Notes: generated by a model from the letters alone, not told the origin. Shown: positions 1 to 10,883, counted from the first letter of the stretch. The stretch: 64,000 nucleotides of DNA from Lineolata rhizophorae (GCA_010093515.1 MU001682.1:131997-195996), one strand, 5' to 3'. A program made the numbers and translations.

Positions 1-248
1 GGCGAGGGACTTCGGTGCGGGCGCCCATGGGGAGGTTGCGCGGGTAGATGAGTTCACTACGAAGGGGGAGAGGCGCGGAGGCCCAATTAGCAACTTTTCG
101 GCGGTGAGGACCGGGGGGGGGGAGGCGCGCATCCCTAGGCCTACTTTTGCTTGAAGTAGAGCAGCCCGCTCAGCACGGCCGCGATGCCGGACGACGCCAG
201 CACCGGTACGCGCAGATAGGATATCATGTTGGCGAGCATCTCGGCCAT
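1..248 (-). CDS. Bem46-type alpha/beta hydrolase, N-terminal part (cut by left edge)
   Basis: Two exons are visible. Exon 1 (248-145) starts at an ATG and encodes 34 residues: a short polar start, then a hydrophobic segment (VLASSGIAAVLSGLLYF) that looks like a signal anchor. A donor GTAGGC at 144 and an acceptor TAG at 57 bound an 88-nt intron. Exon 2 (56-1) continues in frame as ELIYPRNLPMGARTEVPR, which is the conserved N-terminal block of fungal Bem46/ABHD13-like serine hydrolases (YKQKALIYPR...ART.VP in relatives I remember). The catalytic Ser-Asp-His part lies outside the window. Bem46 proteins are membrane-anchored; in Neurospora the family is linked to hyphal polarity. The apparent stop TAG directly after exon 1 is the start of the intron, so this is not a 35-residue gene. 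The family call is from memory of the motif; the splice is seen directly. Confidence 0.82.
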
Positions 249-1462
249 GGCGAGAGGAGGGAGGCGCCCAAGAGACGGGCCGAGAGAGACTACGGTATAT
301 AAACACGGGTGTGGGTCGCTGTGGGGCTCGCCGCGACTTCGCCGGCGCGGGCGTAGATCTGGGACGAAGCACGCGCGCGCAGGGCCGCGATGGCGGCGGT
401 GGCAGATGAAGCGGGTAGATTATCCAGGCGCGACCGACGCGAGGGAGGCAGCATGCAAGACACTCATGCGACCAACGGGAGCGGGCGCTCGAAACGATTC
501 TGGGGACCCCCGGATTGTTCGTGGACCGTGAGGCGGGCCGGGTTATTGCGATGGCATTGCGGAGGAGGGCTATACGTGGCCGCATAGGATTGATTTGGGG
601 GATGCGGGTGTTAGGACGTCGCGGTGGGCACGCCGGGTCGGAGAAGCGTTTTGAGGGGCTGGCGTTCAAGCGCCAGGCCGGGCAGATCTCACGGCTGCCG
701 CCCGCGTGCCTGGGCAGCGCATACTACGTATGTATCCTGTCCGCCGTGTAATCACGCACGGATTGCGCCCATGTCCAGCGTAAGTCAATGGGAGCTTGAT
801 GTCCGGCCCGCGTCTCCTATGCAATAGCAGAGGACGTTTAGTTCCTCACGGAGTGCGCATGTGTCCTTTTTGAATGGCGCCGACTGCGGGCCCGTGTTCA
901 ATATTCAGCGACCAATATTCAGCGACCGATATTCAGCGACCAATAGTCTTCCCAGCCGAACCGTTGCCTGGCCGTAGAGTGATCCGTAGCGACGGAGCCG
1001 AGCTGTATAATGGCATTCAAGAGGAAAGGCCCGGTGGATGCTGGCCCTGGGTCCGCACGCAGTCACGTGCCACGAGTGCCCGGCCGGTCGAAATGCCCGG
1101 GAGCTTGGGCCACCTTGCTTACTACGTCGGGATTCTGCACTGCGCAGGAGCGCTCCAGCTTGCGCCTGGCCCTGGCACGTACACCTCCCGGTGCCTGCTG
1201 TACCCGCCCTCCCCATCTGCCCAACGCCGCCCGCCCCAACGTCCTCGGACGAGTGTGTCGAGACCTGCTCAACCGCGTCGGACTTTGTTGCGCCGTCTAC
1301 TCTCCGCGCCCTAGCCCTGTCGCGGCGCTTCTTCAGCCTAAGCGCTCGACAAGATGGAGTCGCATCTGGGAATGCTAAGGGAGGGTCAGTCTGCCCGCCG
1401 CTATGCCCTTGCCCTGCCGATGCGGAAGCTTACCTTCAGCTCCAGATGGGATCCACGTCGAC
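249..1462. other. Divergent intergenic region (Bem46-like / PRE3)
   Basis: This 1.2-kb region separates two genes transcribed away from each other. It contains a 3 x 14-bp tandem repeat (901-942), a short palindrome CATAC-TAC-GTATG (720-732) and a TATATAAA at 296-303. The overlapping open frames here are short, out of register with one another and have no recognisable domain; I treat them as chance in GC-rich DNA. Confidence 0.6.
901..942. repeat. 3 x 14-bp tandem repeat with CCAAT
   Basis: Three head-to-tail copies of ATATTCAGCGACCR. The junctions create CCAATATT at the first boundary, CCGATATT at the second and CCAATAG after the third, so two CCAAT pentamers are present. It lies about 0.5 kb upstream of the PRE3 start and 0.65 kb upstream of the Bem46-like start. 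Confidence 0.85.
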
Positions 1463-2325
1463 ATGAACCACCTCAAGAATGGCGAGGTGAAGTACGTGTT
1501 CCCCACCAGCTGCTGTTGTTTTGCGACTTCTCGCTGACTGCGCTCCTAGTTTGGGTACTTCGATGTAAGTCGCCCTCCTAGCTTCTTTCCGCTGCGGAAA
1601 TGGCTCCTGATGCAGCCTGTATCTCTTGCCGGTCTCGCGGACCCTTCGTTGACCCGGCATAGCATGGCGATAAACTTCCGCGACGGAGTCATATTAGGAG
1701 CCGACAGCAGGACGACCACGGGCGCGTACATTGCCAACAGGGTCACAGACAAGCTCACTCAAGTCCACGACACGATCTGGTGCTGCCGGTCAGGCTCCGC
1801 GGCGGACACGCAGGCCATCGCCGACATCGTCCAATACTACCTAGGCATGTACGGCATCGTCAACGAGGAGGCGCCCATGACCCAAACGGCGGCGGCCATC
1901 TTCCAGGATCTCTGCTACGACCACAAGGACCAGCTGAGGTACGGGAGTGCCCGGTCCTGTGCGCAAACATGCTTCTCCTGCTAACTCCCGGGCCTAGTGC
2001 GGGCATCATCATCGCCGGATACGACCAGCGCCACGGCGGCCAGGTGTACTCGATTCCTCTCGGCGGTTCTCTCCACAAGCAGGCCTATGCAATTGGCGGG
2101 TCCGGGTCCACATACATTTACGGCTATTGCGACGCGAACTGGAGGGAGAACATGACGGAGCAGGAGGGCGTCGACTTCGTCAAGGGGGCGCTGAGGGAGG
2201 CCATCAAGTGGGACGGCAGCTCGGGCGGCGTGATCCGCATGGTGGTGCTCACGGCGGACGGAGCGCAGAGGCACCTGTACCTCCCGGACAATGGCTACAC
2301 AGGCCCCGGGACGGCGCGGGCGTAG
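1463..2325 (+). CDS. PRE3: 20S proteasome subunit beta type-1 (caspase-like active subunit)
   Basis: Four exons (1463-1491, 1550-1564, 1663-1938, 1998-2325) join into 215 codons with three introns of 58, 98 and 59 nt; exon 2 is only 15 nt. The product begins [14 protein letters not shown] and then reads almost like yeast Pre3. The propeptide is 12 residues; cleavage between Gly12 and Thr13 exposes the N-terminal threonine nucleophile. Asp29 and Lys45 match mature residues 17 and 33 of the catalytic site, and the SGSAADTQ and [14 protein letters not shown] blocks are intact. This subunit cleaves after acidic residues inside the 20S core in cytosol and nucleus. The length matches the family (yeast about 215). 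The start was chosen because only this ATG, spliced at GTACGT, gives the GEVNLGTS propeptide end. No proteasome-associated control element (GGTGGCAAA) was seen upstream. Confidence 0.96.
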
Positions 2326-3647
2326 GATGGCGGGAGCTGGGAGCTGGGAGATGTGACGTTGGGATGTTATCGGGGTGGGCGCATCGGGTGCGGTGCGAGC
2401 TAGACATCAATAGACGCCAATTTGACCGAGCCCCTTTGGTCTCACGGGGATTTACGTGCCTCTATTTTAGGCTGCGATTGTGCAAAGCATAGAATTGAAG
2501 TGTAATCGCCGGGAGCGAGGCAGTTCCCACGAGCTACCGGCTGGTCAAACAGCGTACCGGCCTGGGAATTCAAGCGTGGGGATGGAGACTGTCGAGAAAG
2601 GCGGCTGAGTGGCACAGGCGGCGGCGACGCTCCAATTGGCCACGCATGCACGGCACACGGCAAGAAAAACCAAGAAAGTCAAAAAAAGAAAAGGCGTCAC
2701 GAAATACATGCGTAGGACGCTGGCGCCTGCAGAGATTAGGTAACGGGCATCGCGCTGGCTGCCAGGGCTGGGGGCTTGCCGCGGGAGCCGGGGGCCCGCG
2801 GGCACGGCCACGCGGCCCAAGGCCCACGCCATGGCCCTCGCCTCCTCCCGCGCCCGCGGCCGCGCCCGACGATATCCCTAGGCCTGCCTGCGCCCGGCCA
2901 CGCCCCTCCAACAACGCCCGTCGCCCTCTGCCTCTCTGCGCATTGCCCGCCGTCGCGCTGCTGCCGCCGCCGTTGCCGCCGCGCCGCCGCCGCTGCCAGG
3001 TCGCGCGCTGTCCAATTCGCTTTGGCTACCGCGCGGCGCCGCCCTGCGGGAGCCGGCCCTCGTCGCCCCTCGCCCCGCCAGCCCGGCCGCGCGCTGCCCA
3101 CACCGCCCGCGCCGCCGCCGTCCTCTCGTTATCATCCAACCACTCCACCACCCCCAGTTCGTCGCCGTCTCCTCCCGTGAGCCTCCTACCTTTTCCGCCC
3201 TCCGCCGCTCCTCTCCTCCTCATCGCTCGCTCTCCCTCCGCCGTTCCGCCCGGCTGTCGGACGCGTTTGCTGCCTGCCGCCGCCCTTCGTGCTTGCGTCT
3301 TGCGGCCGTCCGCCGCGCCGCTGCTCGCCCGTCCTTCCACCCCCGTCACGCTCAGTCGCGCCGCACCCCCCACGGTGACCTCACCCCCGGCCAATCTCAC
3401 AGCTGCGTAAGCCCGCCCATCGCCCGCAGCCCTGCCTCCATCCCTCCAGAGCCTCACCTCTCTCCTCTCCCTCTCCCCTCTCCTCTCCCTCCCCGTCGCC
3501 GCTCCCCGCACTTATCGCCCCGTCGCCGGGCCCTGCTGCTCGCCGCCCGCCCTCCTCTGCCGCTGACACACCGCCTTTTTTTCCGCGCGCCCGCAGGGTT
3601 CTCCCGCCTTCCCGTCCGCTTGCTCCCCGTGGCGATAAGCTGTTGGC
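2326..3647. other. PRE3 3' flank and long pyrimidine-rich leader of the cyclin gene
   Basis: From about 2.75 kb the plus strand is dominated by C and T runs, typical of fungal promoters and 5' leaders. A possible leader intron is listed separately. The 254-codon plus-strand frame here is Pro/Ala/Arg low complexity and overlaps others in every frame, so it is not called as a gene. Confidence 0.55.
3407..3596 (+). other. Possible 5'-leader intron of the cyclin gene
   Basis: A GTAAGC donor at 3407 and a pyrimidine-preceded CCGCAG acceptor ending at 3596 frame a 190-nt CT-rich stretch ending 51 nt before the cyclin ATG. There is no coding constraint to test the splice. Confidence 0.3.
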
Positions 3648-5386
3648 ATGGGATCGATCGTGATTAGCGACGTGGTGCACCACAGCTTTCCCCACGCCAT
3701 GTTCGGTGCGAACGCGCATCACCAGCCGCCCGAGTCCTCCGCGGCGCCCGTTCAACAGAGGTCGATGCCGTCGCGTCCGCACGTTGCGGGGGACGTGGCG
3801 ACGGCGGCGGCGGCGGCGGCGGCGGCGGACCCGGCCGCCTTGCAGCAGCCCCAGCACGTCGTCGACACGCCCATGACCGACGCCGCGCCGACGACGGCGC
3901 TGCCTCAGAGGCCTATCCCGCCCGGCGCGCACTCCGCGAGCGCCCGGCCGCAGCAGCCGGCCGGGCACGCGGCCGACCGGCCAACTCACGGCCGCCACTC
4001 CGCGAGATCGACGCCCCAACAGGGCCGCAGTCCCCGTACCGCGGCCCAGTCCATCGCGGCGTCCGCCACGCCTTCGTCGACTTCTCGAGCTGGCTTTCCT
4101 CACCAGCGCACGGCACCGTCGTCGAGATCTTCCGCCCAAGCGTCCCCTGCTCGGTCCGTTCATTCTACTGCTTCGCACGCGCCACCTTCTCCCACGCGGA
4201 TTAAAGTGCAGTCTCTTAGTCACATCCAGTCGTTTGCGACCGACTCCAACGGGCCCTTCTCGTCCGCGGCGCGGTCGTCGGCCTCCCGTCGAGCCCGACG
4301 CGACCCTGACCATGATGACGTGGGCCCGCAGTACGAAATCAGCGAGATGCCCGTCACCGATATCATGGAAATGGTTGCGGGCCTTCTCACAAAGATCACG
4401 ACAACAAACGATCGTCAGCATGAGCACCTGCACCGACACATCCCGCCGCCCGAGGGCACATCGAACCTCCCCCAGCAGACGACATCGGTGCTCGCTTTTC
4501 ACGGAAAGAACGTGCCTTCCATTTCCATTCTTAGCTACCTGAGTCGCATCCACAAGTATTGTCCTACCACGTATGAGGTGTTTCTCAGTCTGCTAGTGTA
4601 CTTCGATCGGATGACGGAGCGGGTGAACTCGACTCGCCAGCAGAGCCTCCGTCAGGCTCACCAGGCATCCCTCGAGCGTACTGGCGCGGCTCAGAGCAAG
4701 GAGAGCAGCCGCCATAACTCAATTTCGTCGGCGGTGCACGCGGTTCCGGGTGCTGAGAACGCGCATGGTGGCAATCCGATGAGCGGAAACCTTCATGCCT
4801 CCACAGTTACCCCGCCCTCGTCCGGATCTCTTGGAAAGCAGCCCGATGCAGCTTCCCAGCAGCAGGGAGTGGACCATGCCCCTTCAACGCCCCCGATCGA
4901 ACCGCCCTTATCCATGGATCCTGACCCTTATAATCTAAGCCACTTTTTCGTCGTTGATAGTTTCAACATCCACCGACTGGTGATTGCTGGCGTTACTTGT
5001 GCGAGTAAATTCTTTTCGGACATCTTCTATACGAACTCAAGATACGCGAAGGTATGTCTCTAAGTTGTTCAAAAGAAAAAAAAAAGGCGCGTGCCTCGGA
5101 TTGCTAACAATACCACAACAAAAAGGTCGGTGGTTTGCCGTTGGCTGAGCTCAACCATTTAGAATTACAGTTCTTACTGCTGAATGATTTCAGGCTATCC
5201 ATCCCTCTGGAGGAAATGGAAGACTATGGCACGATGCTCGTGGAGTTCTATGCCCGAGAAGTTATTGCGCAACAGCAACAGCAACAGCAGCAGCAGCATC
5301 ATCATCGTCATCATCATCAGCAACAACAGCAGCCGCAGCTCCAGATGCATGGGCATAACAGCACCGAAGCAATGGCGACCTCATGA
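3648..5386 (+). CDS. Pho80-family cyclin (PREG / Pcl6-Pcl7 type)
   Basis: Exon 1 (3648-5051) and exon 2 (5126-5386) are separated by a 74-nt intron (GTATGT ... GCTAAC ... AAG) and encode 554 residues. Residues 1 to about 230 are Ala/Pro/Ser-rich and disordered, with a GCG-repeat alanine run. The cyclin fold begins near residue 235 (TDIMEMVAGLLTKI), continues through LSYLSRIHKYCPTT and LLVYFDRM, is interrupted by about 100 Ser/Gln-rich residues, then resumes as SFNIHRLVIAGVTCASKFFSD and LNHLELQFLLLNDFRLSI. This insertion inside the cyclin box is characteristic of Pcl6/7-type cyclins. The C-terminus is a Gln/His tract. Such cyclins partner a Pho85-type kinase in phosphate sensing (Neurospora PREG) or glycogen control. 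Which subgroup this belongs to cannot be settled by eye. Confidence 0.9.
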
Positions 5387-7109
5387 AGTCGAGAGTATGG
5401 AGTTTATGAGGCTGGTTTTCAGGCTATTCATTATACCCAGGGAATGACTTGCGCTTTGATTGTGCACGGCGAGGTGTCCGGATATGTTGCGCTCGATTAT
5501 CGTGTGGCTAGGCGTTGCCTTCTGGGAGAAAGGATGTGGTATTAAATGGTGGTGCACCAAGATATAAGATGAAGAAGAGTATGGTTGTGGGGAAGTGGGA
5601 GGGGTTCGTGGGTGTTCGATACAGTAGGAAAAGGTTAGCCGTGTGTGCGGTCTCGGTGGGGGTGGAGGTGGAGCTGAAGGTGGAATCCTTACGTGCGGGC
5701 AACCTGAAAATGGATGCGCCCGTTTTGGTCATACATTTTAGTACCCACTTTCTTGCGTTTCGCCAGACTGAATGTTTATCCCGGCAACCACCACAAAACA
5801 ATGTGCTGGGTAACATTCCGTATCCTGGGGTGTCGAACGAGTAATATGTTCGCGAGCGCTTTTTCGGGACGTTTAATGTTTGTACCGACGCACACATTGT
5901 TTCTCTTTCTCCTTTTGGCTCCCCTGGATCCCCTGTCGATTTGTAGCGTCTGTCGATTGAGTGCGAGCCGTTTAGATTCCTGTTTAGAGCGTACTCTTGT
6001 CGGTGGCAGATAGATCGGTGAATGGCTTGCGCTGTTGTCTGTCGTGCTAGGGTTCCTCTTCCCCGGCTTTGGGTAAATTGCGTCTCTTTCCGAGGGCCCT
6101 TTTCTTGATGTCCGGAGTATTCCTTGTCTTTACCTTGTTTTCTCTTTTCTTTTCTTATTTTTTTTTCTTTGCTCCTTTGCCTTTGTCCTAAGTCTTTCGA
6201 GGGCTGGAGTTTCCTGTTGTGGTAGAGCATTCGCGGTATACGTGTCGACGCCGTAGTCGTGTTGTTTTCCAAATTCTCATTTGCGGATGAGTTCTGTTCA
6301 CACGAGCTCTGTTCTTCTTTCTCTCTTCTCCCCATTGCTTTCTGCATCTCCGCTTCTTTTAGCCTGGTGCTATGAAAACGTTTTGAGCGCTCGCGAGGTT
6401 TGAAGGAATGGCTGGTCGGCGCTCGCGAGCGTCATATAATCTTCATTTGTTCTGTTGTGCGTCCGGGCTTTTCGGGAGTCAGGAAGGTTCTGTTTTCACT
6501 TCCCTCGTGGTAATCCTTTTCAATCAATAGAGGTGGGCAATGGCTTGAAAACCCGTTGTCCACGTAATCATTCTTAAAAGAGTGGCGTGAACGGAGATAT
6601 TAACGTGAATGTGCTCGCCAGCCAATGTGCTTGGTCCTCTTGCGAACTTGATGCCATAGTGCCCAACCCACAACTTGGAGAATTTTTCACAGAACTTGCA
6701 GTTTCTTCGTCTATAGTACAGAGGATCCGGTCTTACGAGGTCCGACTCAGAGCAGGAACACTCTAGTCTAAACAGTACAGCGGCTATAAGGCTTCCTTCC
6801 TCGGGAAACCAAGCAAATTTGCGGTTCGAACACTCTCTATAACCACTTTGAACCCCTAGAAGTGCAACATCTCGCAGATAGTCACTTCTAATAGAGCTAC
6901 CAATTGACACCTCTCCCACGCGTGAATACTCCAACCAACCGCATCCACAACTACCGATGCAGTTCCCCACCCCCTTTCCCTCATCTTAGGGTCCCCCTTC
7001 CCTTCCTCCCTCTTCACCTCTTCGTCTCCTTCTTTTACCCACCCCTTCCCCCTCTTCCCCCCTCTTCCCCCCTCATCCCTGATCCCTCCCCTACCCCCCC
7101 TCCTCCTCC
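5387..7109. other. Cyclin 3' flank and intergenic DNA between convergent genes
   Basis: This 1.7-kb region lies between the cyclin (+) and bL34m (-). It contains T-rich tracts at 6120-6200 and strongly pyrimidine-rich DNA at 6965-7110. A 279-codon open frame on the minus strand (6347-5508) has no recognisable domain; it is discussed as a finding and not called as a gene. Confidence 0.5.
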
Positions 7110-7283
7110 TCAATGACTCCAATACCTCGCCCGCCGCGTCTTCCGCCTGTTCAAGATCTTGCGGCCCGCCTTGGTCCGCGCCCGCGCCAGGAACCCGTGC
7201 CGCCGCTTGCGCACCCGGTGCGACGGGTTGAAGGTGCGGCCGCGGCCGTACAGGCGGATCTGTTGCCCGCCGGCGCCGGTGGA

Positions 7284-7315
<32 letters not shown>

Positions 7316-7672
7316 ACGCCTGGGGGGTGGAGAGAGGGGAGGCGGGGCTTGGGAGGGAGGACAATGGTGGCTGCGGCTGTCGGCGGAGGGTGGTTGAGGG
7401 AAGCGCCGCGGCGGCGGCGACGGCGGCGGCGGGGCGCCGGAGCGGGACGGTGGTGAGGGCGCGGCTGCGCCGGTTAGTTGCTTGCGGCTGCGAGACATTC
7501 TTTGGGGCCTGGCGGCAACTTGCCTTTGGAGAGCGCAGGCTGTGGAAGGTCGGGCGGGCCTGGATGCAGACGAGGCTAGTGGGCCGGGGGCGGTGGTGCG
7601 CAAGGGCGACGACAGCGGTGCCGCGGTGCGCGCGGCTGCGGCGGCGCGCAGGACGTGCGGTGCTGCTCGCAT
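7110..7672 (-). CDS. Mitochondrial large-subunit ribosomal protein bL34m
   Basis: Exon 1 (7672-7524) and exon 2 (7464-7110) encode 167 residues. The C-terminal half ([17 protein letters not shown], then [19 protein letters not shown]) is the universal L34 signature ending RARYWSH. The N-terminal 50 residues are rich in Arg, Ala and Ser with almost no acids, as expected for a mitochondrial import sequence, followed by an Ala/Pro/Ser linker. The 59-nt intron begins with GC (exon AAAG then GCAAGT) and ends CTAAC...GCGCAG; splicing there is the only way to join the presequence frame with the L34 frame. Bacterial L34 is about 45 residues, so the length is due to the presequence and linker. It binds 23S-like rRNA in the mitoribosome. 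Confidence 0.9.
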
Positions 7673-8021
7673 TGGGAGGTAGGGGCGTCAGATTTTACAA
7701 TGGCTTGTGAGAGAGATTCGCGAGGCTCCGTTATGTGTTGTAGTTCAAATCCCGTCGAGAGAATTGGAAGGACGGAAGGTCGGAGTCTGAGCGGTGATCT
7801 TCCTCGGTAATGTAAGTTTAGCGCGCTAATAAAATACGCGAGTACACTCGACTGGAAGAGCTCCGAGCACCTAGAACTTTTTTGACTCCCAAGGTCACAA
7901 CAAATTCAAGGATTTAGGCTCCCCGGCCAATTCCGCTCAACTTCTCTCAGGAAATACCTCAAAAGGAAAGAAAAAGGGGAAAAGCAAAAGGCGCAAAAAA
8001 AAAAAGAATTCCTCGTCCACA
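7673..8021. other. Divergent promoter region, bL34m / Lys-Glu-rich protein
   Basis: A 349-bp spacer between two genes transcribed apart. It has moderate AT content with an AAAAAAAAAAAG run just before the rightward ATG. No specific factor site was recognised. Confidence 0.5.
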
Positions 8022-8798
8022 ATGCCCATATACAACTACGAACCGCCGATAAAAACGCCCTCGAAGCCGCGCCCTATACCCCCGGAGCAAGCCGCCGCCA
8101 CGGTGATATCGTACCTGGTCGAAGCGGCCAAGAACCCCAGCTTCCACCCGGACTGCCGCATCACAGCGCACGGCATCCAGACGGGCACGGCCTTCACCGC
8201 CCTCGGCGGCGGCGGCGCCGTGGGCGCCGCCGCCGGATCCGTCCTGCGCGACCTCGAGCGCGTCGCGCGCGGCATCTGCGGCGAGAGGGTCGAACCGCCG
8301 GAGCCGGAGCCGGAGCCGGTCGCGGAGGACGAGGACGACAGGTGGAACAAAGCCGTCGATGCGGGGACGCGGGTTGGCGCGGGCGCGGGCGCGGGCGCAG
8401 GCACGCGGGAAGATGAGGGCGAGGCTGCGGCGGAGGCGCAGGAGCCGGATCCGGGCTGGCAGGACTACGACGAGTATCGGCGCGAGCAAGGGTCGGAGGC
8501 GGAGGACGTGGAGGACGAGGCGGGGAATGCTGAGAGCAATTTCGTGCATGAGGGGGGCGTGGTGCCGGAGGTGGTGGAGACGAGGCCGGATGGAGGAGGG
8601 GCTACGATGGAGGGGAAGAGGCGGTCGAAGCCGAAGGAGGAAAAGAAGGAAAAGGAGGAGATGGAGGAGAAGGAGAGGAAGGAGAGGAAGGAGAGGAAGG
8701 AGAGGAAGGAGAGGAAGGAGAGGAAGGAGAGGAAGGAGAGGAAGAAGAAGAAAAAGGACAAGGAGAGCAAGAAGCGGAAAAGAGTGGATGGAGAGTAA
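8022..8798 (+). CDS. Conserved hypothetical protein with Lys/Glu repeat tail
   Basis: A single-exon frame of 258 residues starting at an ATG after an A-rich leader. Residues 1 to about 95 look globular and conserved in style (MPIYNYEPPIKTPSKPRP, then ISYLVEAAKNPSFHPDCRIT and TGTAFTALGGGGAVGAA, then VLRDLERVARGICG). The middle is acidic with Glu-Pro repeats and a Gly-Ala run. The C-terminal 70 residues are an (Glu-Arg-Lys)n repeat ending in KKRKR, which looks like a nuclear or nucleolar localisation signal. I believe the N-terminal block recurs in other Sordariomycetes but cannot name a domain. A nuclear role is inference from composition. The head-to-head arrangement with bL34m may mean a shared promoter. 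Confidence 0.7.
   Translation: MPIYNYEPPIKTPSKPRPIPPEQAAATVISYLVEAAKNPSFHPDCRITAHGIQTGTAFTALGGGGAVGAAAGSVLRDLERVARGICGERVEPPEPEPEPVAEDEDDRWNKAVDAGTRVGAGAGAGAGTREDEGEAAAEAQEPDPGWQDYDEYRREQGSEAEDVEDEAGNAESNFVHEGGVVPEVVETRPDGGGATMEGKRRSKPKEEKKEKEEMEEKERKERKERKERKERKERKERKERKKKKKDKESKKRKRVDGE
8672..8743 (+). repeat. 8 x 9-bp coding minisatellite (GGAGAGGAA)
   Basis: Eight near-perfect GGAGAGGAA units inside the preceding gene encode the Glu-Arg-Lys repeat. The unit is a multiple of three, so copy-number change would keep the frame. Confidence 0.9.
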
Positions 8799-9310
8799 TG
8801 GAGAGTGGTGGTAAATGTAGGGTTCAAGCAATTCGTTTCAAAACTGTTTGCGCCGTCGACGGCATGCTACTCTTTGGACTCGATCTCTGTTCGACCTAAC
8901 TTGGTTGACCAGGCGCTTGGTGGTGTCCGTCATCCTCCTGTGGAGGGTGGGATTAGGGTTGACAGAAAATGGGCTCTGGTGGTTTCGGGAGATGTACTGT
9001 GGACTTCTGAGCATGTTTTTAGGCTAGTCTTGTGCTTATTATACCCTAGAGTATAGCGGGTTGGCTGTGTCACTGCCTACCAAATTATTTCTGCAGCTAT
9101 TCTGTGGGGTTTTCATACCTGGAGGGCTTCGGGCATTTACCGGCGTCACTGAATTTGGAGTGCATTCAACCAAAGAGTCCTGAAATACTTTCCCTGTTGA
9201 TGTATATGGTATACGGGATGAATTCTAGCGATTCTTTTTGCACGAACAATTCCAAGAAAGTTTTCCAGCTCGCCGTGTCCCTAACATGCGAACCTATCTA
9301 GGTGCATCCC
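8799..9310. other. Convergent intergenic region
   Basis: A 512-bp region between the Lys/Glu-rich gene (+) and STE24 (-). It presumably holds both 3' ends. No gene or repeat was seen. Confidence 0.5.
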
Positions 9311-10883
9311 TTAGAGTTCACGATCTTCCGCTTTAATCGGTTTGTCAGAATCCTGGGTTTTCAATGGGGCTTGCTCCCCCTTCCAGCCGATAGCTTTCAG
9401 TCGCTCTGTCAAACTTGGATGAGAGTAATGGTAGCTGCTGTACATCCAGTCGGCGTCCATGTTGGACAAGTTCTGAACTTGTAGCTTGATCAATGACCGC
9501 GCCAACTCGGCACCGTATCCAAGCTTCTTCGCGAACGCATCTACACGGAGGTTAGCGATGCCCGAAGTTAATATCACGAGGAGTGAGGGGGAAAATAGAC
9601 TTACCAGCTTCATACTCGAACTTTCTCGTCAGCATGTTCATGAGCAGCTTGACTACAGAGTCGGTGGGAGAAAGCACTTCCGTGAAAAGTTGGAACCCGA
9701 TCAGGATAGGCCTTTCAGATGTGAACCCAAAATCGCGGTAAAGACTCCCGTTATCAATGAAGACGCTAAACAAAGCAAAAATATAGAAAAGATGGAACTG
9801 GCTGATGAGCAAGATTTTGGTGGTGTGGCTCATCGACCAATGCCCGAGCTCGTGCGCCAGCACCGCCTCTACTTCTTGGTCATTGCTCTTCTCCAGCAAG
9901 GTGTCGTAGATGACAATCTTCTTCTTCCACGGCATTCCGGCAAAGTAGGCGTTGCTGTGCGCCGAGCGACGAGACCCGTCGATGACGTAAAGCTCGTGCA
10001 ACGGGAACTTGAGTTTTCTTGCAAGCGCTTCGACGGCTTCCTTGAGGCTACCGGGTTTCAGGGGCTCGAGCTTGTTAAACAAAGGTACGATGAGGATCGG
10101 ATAGATAGTGATAGCGGTGACCTGGAGGACCAGCATAAACAGCCAGAGGTAGTAGAAGAACGACTGGCCAGTCTTCTGAATGAGAGCCAGCGCCGCGCTG
10201 CCAATAGGAACGCCGAAGACAACGCCTAGCATTTGCGACTTGAGGAGATCGGTGAAAAATAGCTTGAGCGTCATTTTGTTGAAACCAAACTTCTCCTCGA
10301 GGACGAAATGGTGGTAGTACGAGAAAGGCAGGCTCAGTAGCGTGTCGAGAATATTGAACAGAAAGACAAAGAGGAGCGATTGAGTGATCTCTCCGCTGAA
10401 GCGGAGTGGCAGGAAACGCGCCACGACGAGACCGGAAAGTGCCCATATTTTGGGATAGAGATCGCTAGTGATGACCAACAAGCCTTTGACCTCATTGAAG
10501 CACGAGGACACGAAGCTGAACCTTGCCTTTGCGCGGCTGTATTCCTGAACAAACGGGGTCAGCATCTTCCTTTGCAGAATTTCCAAGTGTCTCGTGTAGT
10601 GTGTACCTGGCTTTTGTCGAAAGTCTCTTGGGTTATCACATCGGCGAGAGCTTTCGGGCGGACAGTGCTTTTGAAGACGCCATACTGGCGGTAGAGCAAC
10701 CAGTTCTCGAAGCTGAACTGGCACAGGGAGAATCCGACGATCAGACGTTTCCAGGGGAAGAACGGACGGTCAAGAAAGCGGGCTAGGCGCTGGTGAGGTG
10801 TAAGCAATCACATTTTCGAGAGCACAAAGGAGCTGGGAGCTACAGAAACCGCTGTGACGAACCTGAAGAAATGCCTGGATCAT
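9311..10883 (-). CDS. STE24: CAAX prenyl protease 1, Ste24-type zinc metalloprotease
   Basis: Four exons (10883-10863, 10789-10607, 10544-9605, 9540-9311) give 457 residues. The 7-codon first exon MIQAFLQ is needed because Ste24 proteins begin FLQRLARFLDRP; the next exon opens exactly at RLARFLDRP. Introns are 73, 62 and 64 nt with GTTCGT, GTACAC and GTAAGT donors. The zinc motif HELGH sits at residues 299-303 (AVLAHELGHWSMSHT). Several long hydrophobic segments fit the multi-helix barrel in the ER/inner nuclear membrane, and the conserved C-terminal block SSYHYSHPSLTERLKAI is present. The enzyme removes the CaaX tripeptide from prenylated proteins such as a-factor-type pheromone. It lies head to head with mevalonate kinase. 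Confidence 0.95.

Noticed and set aside
145-248. 35-residue membrane microprotein ending at TAG
   Set aside because: The TAG is the intron start; exon 2 continues with the Bem46 signature ELIYPRN.
2646-3410. 254-codon plus-strand open frame before the cyclin gene
   Set aside because: Pro/Ala/Arg low complexity from C/T/G-rich leader DNA, with open frames in other registers over the same bases and no domain.
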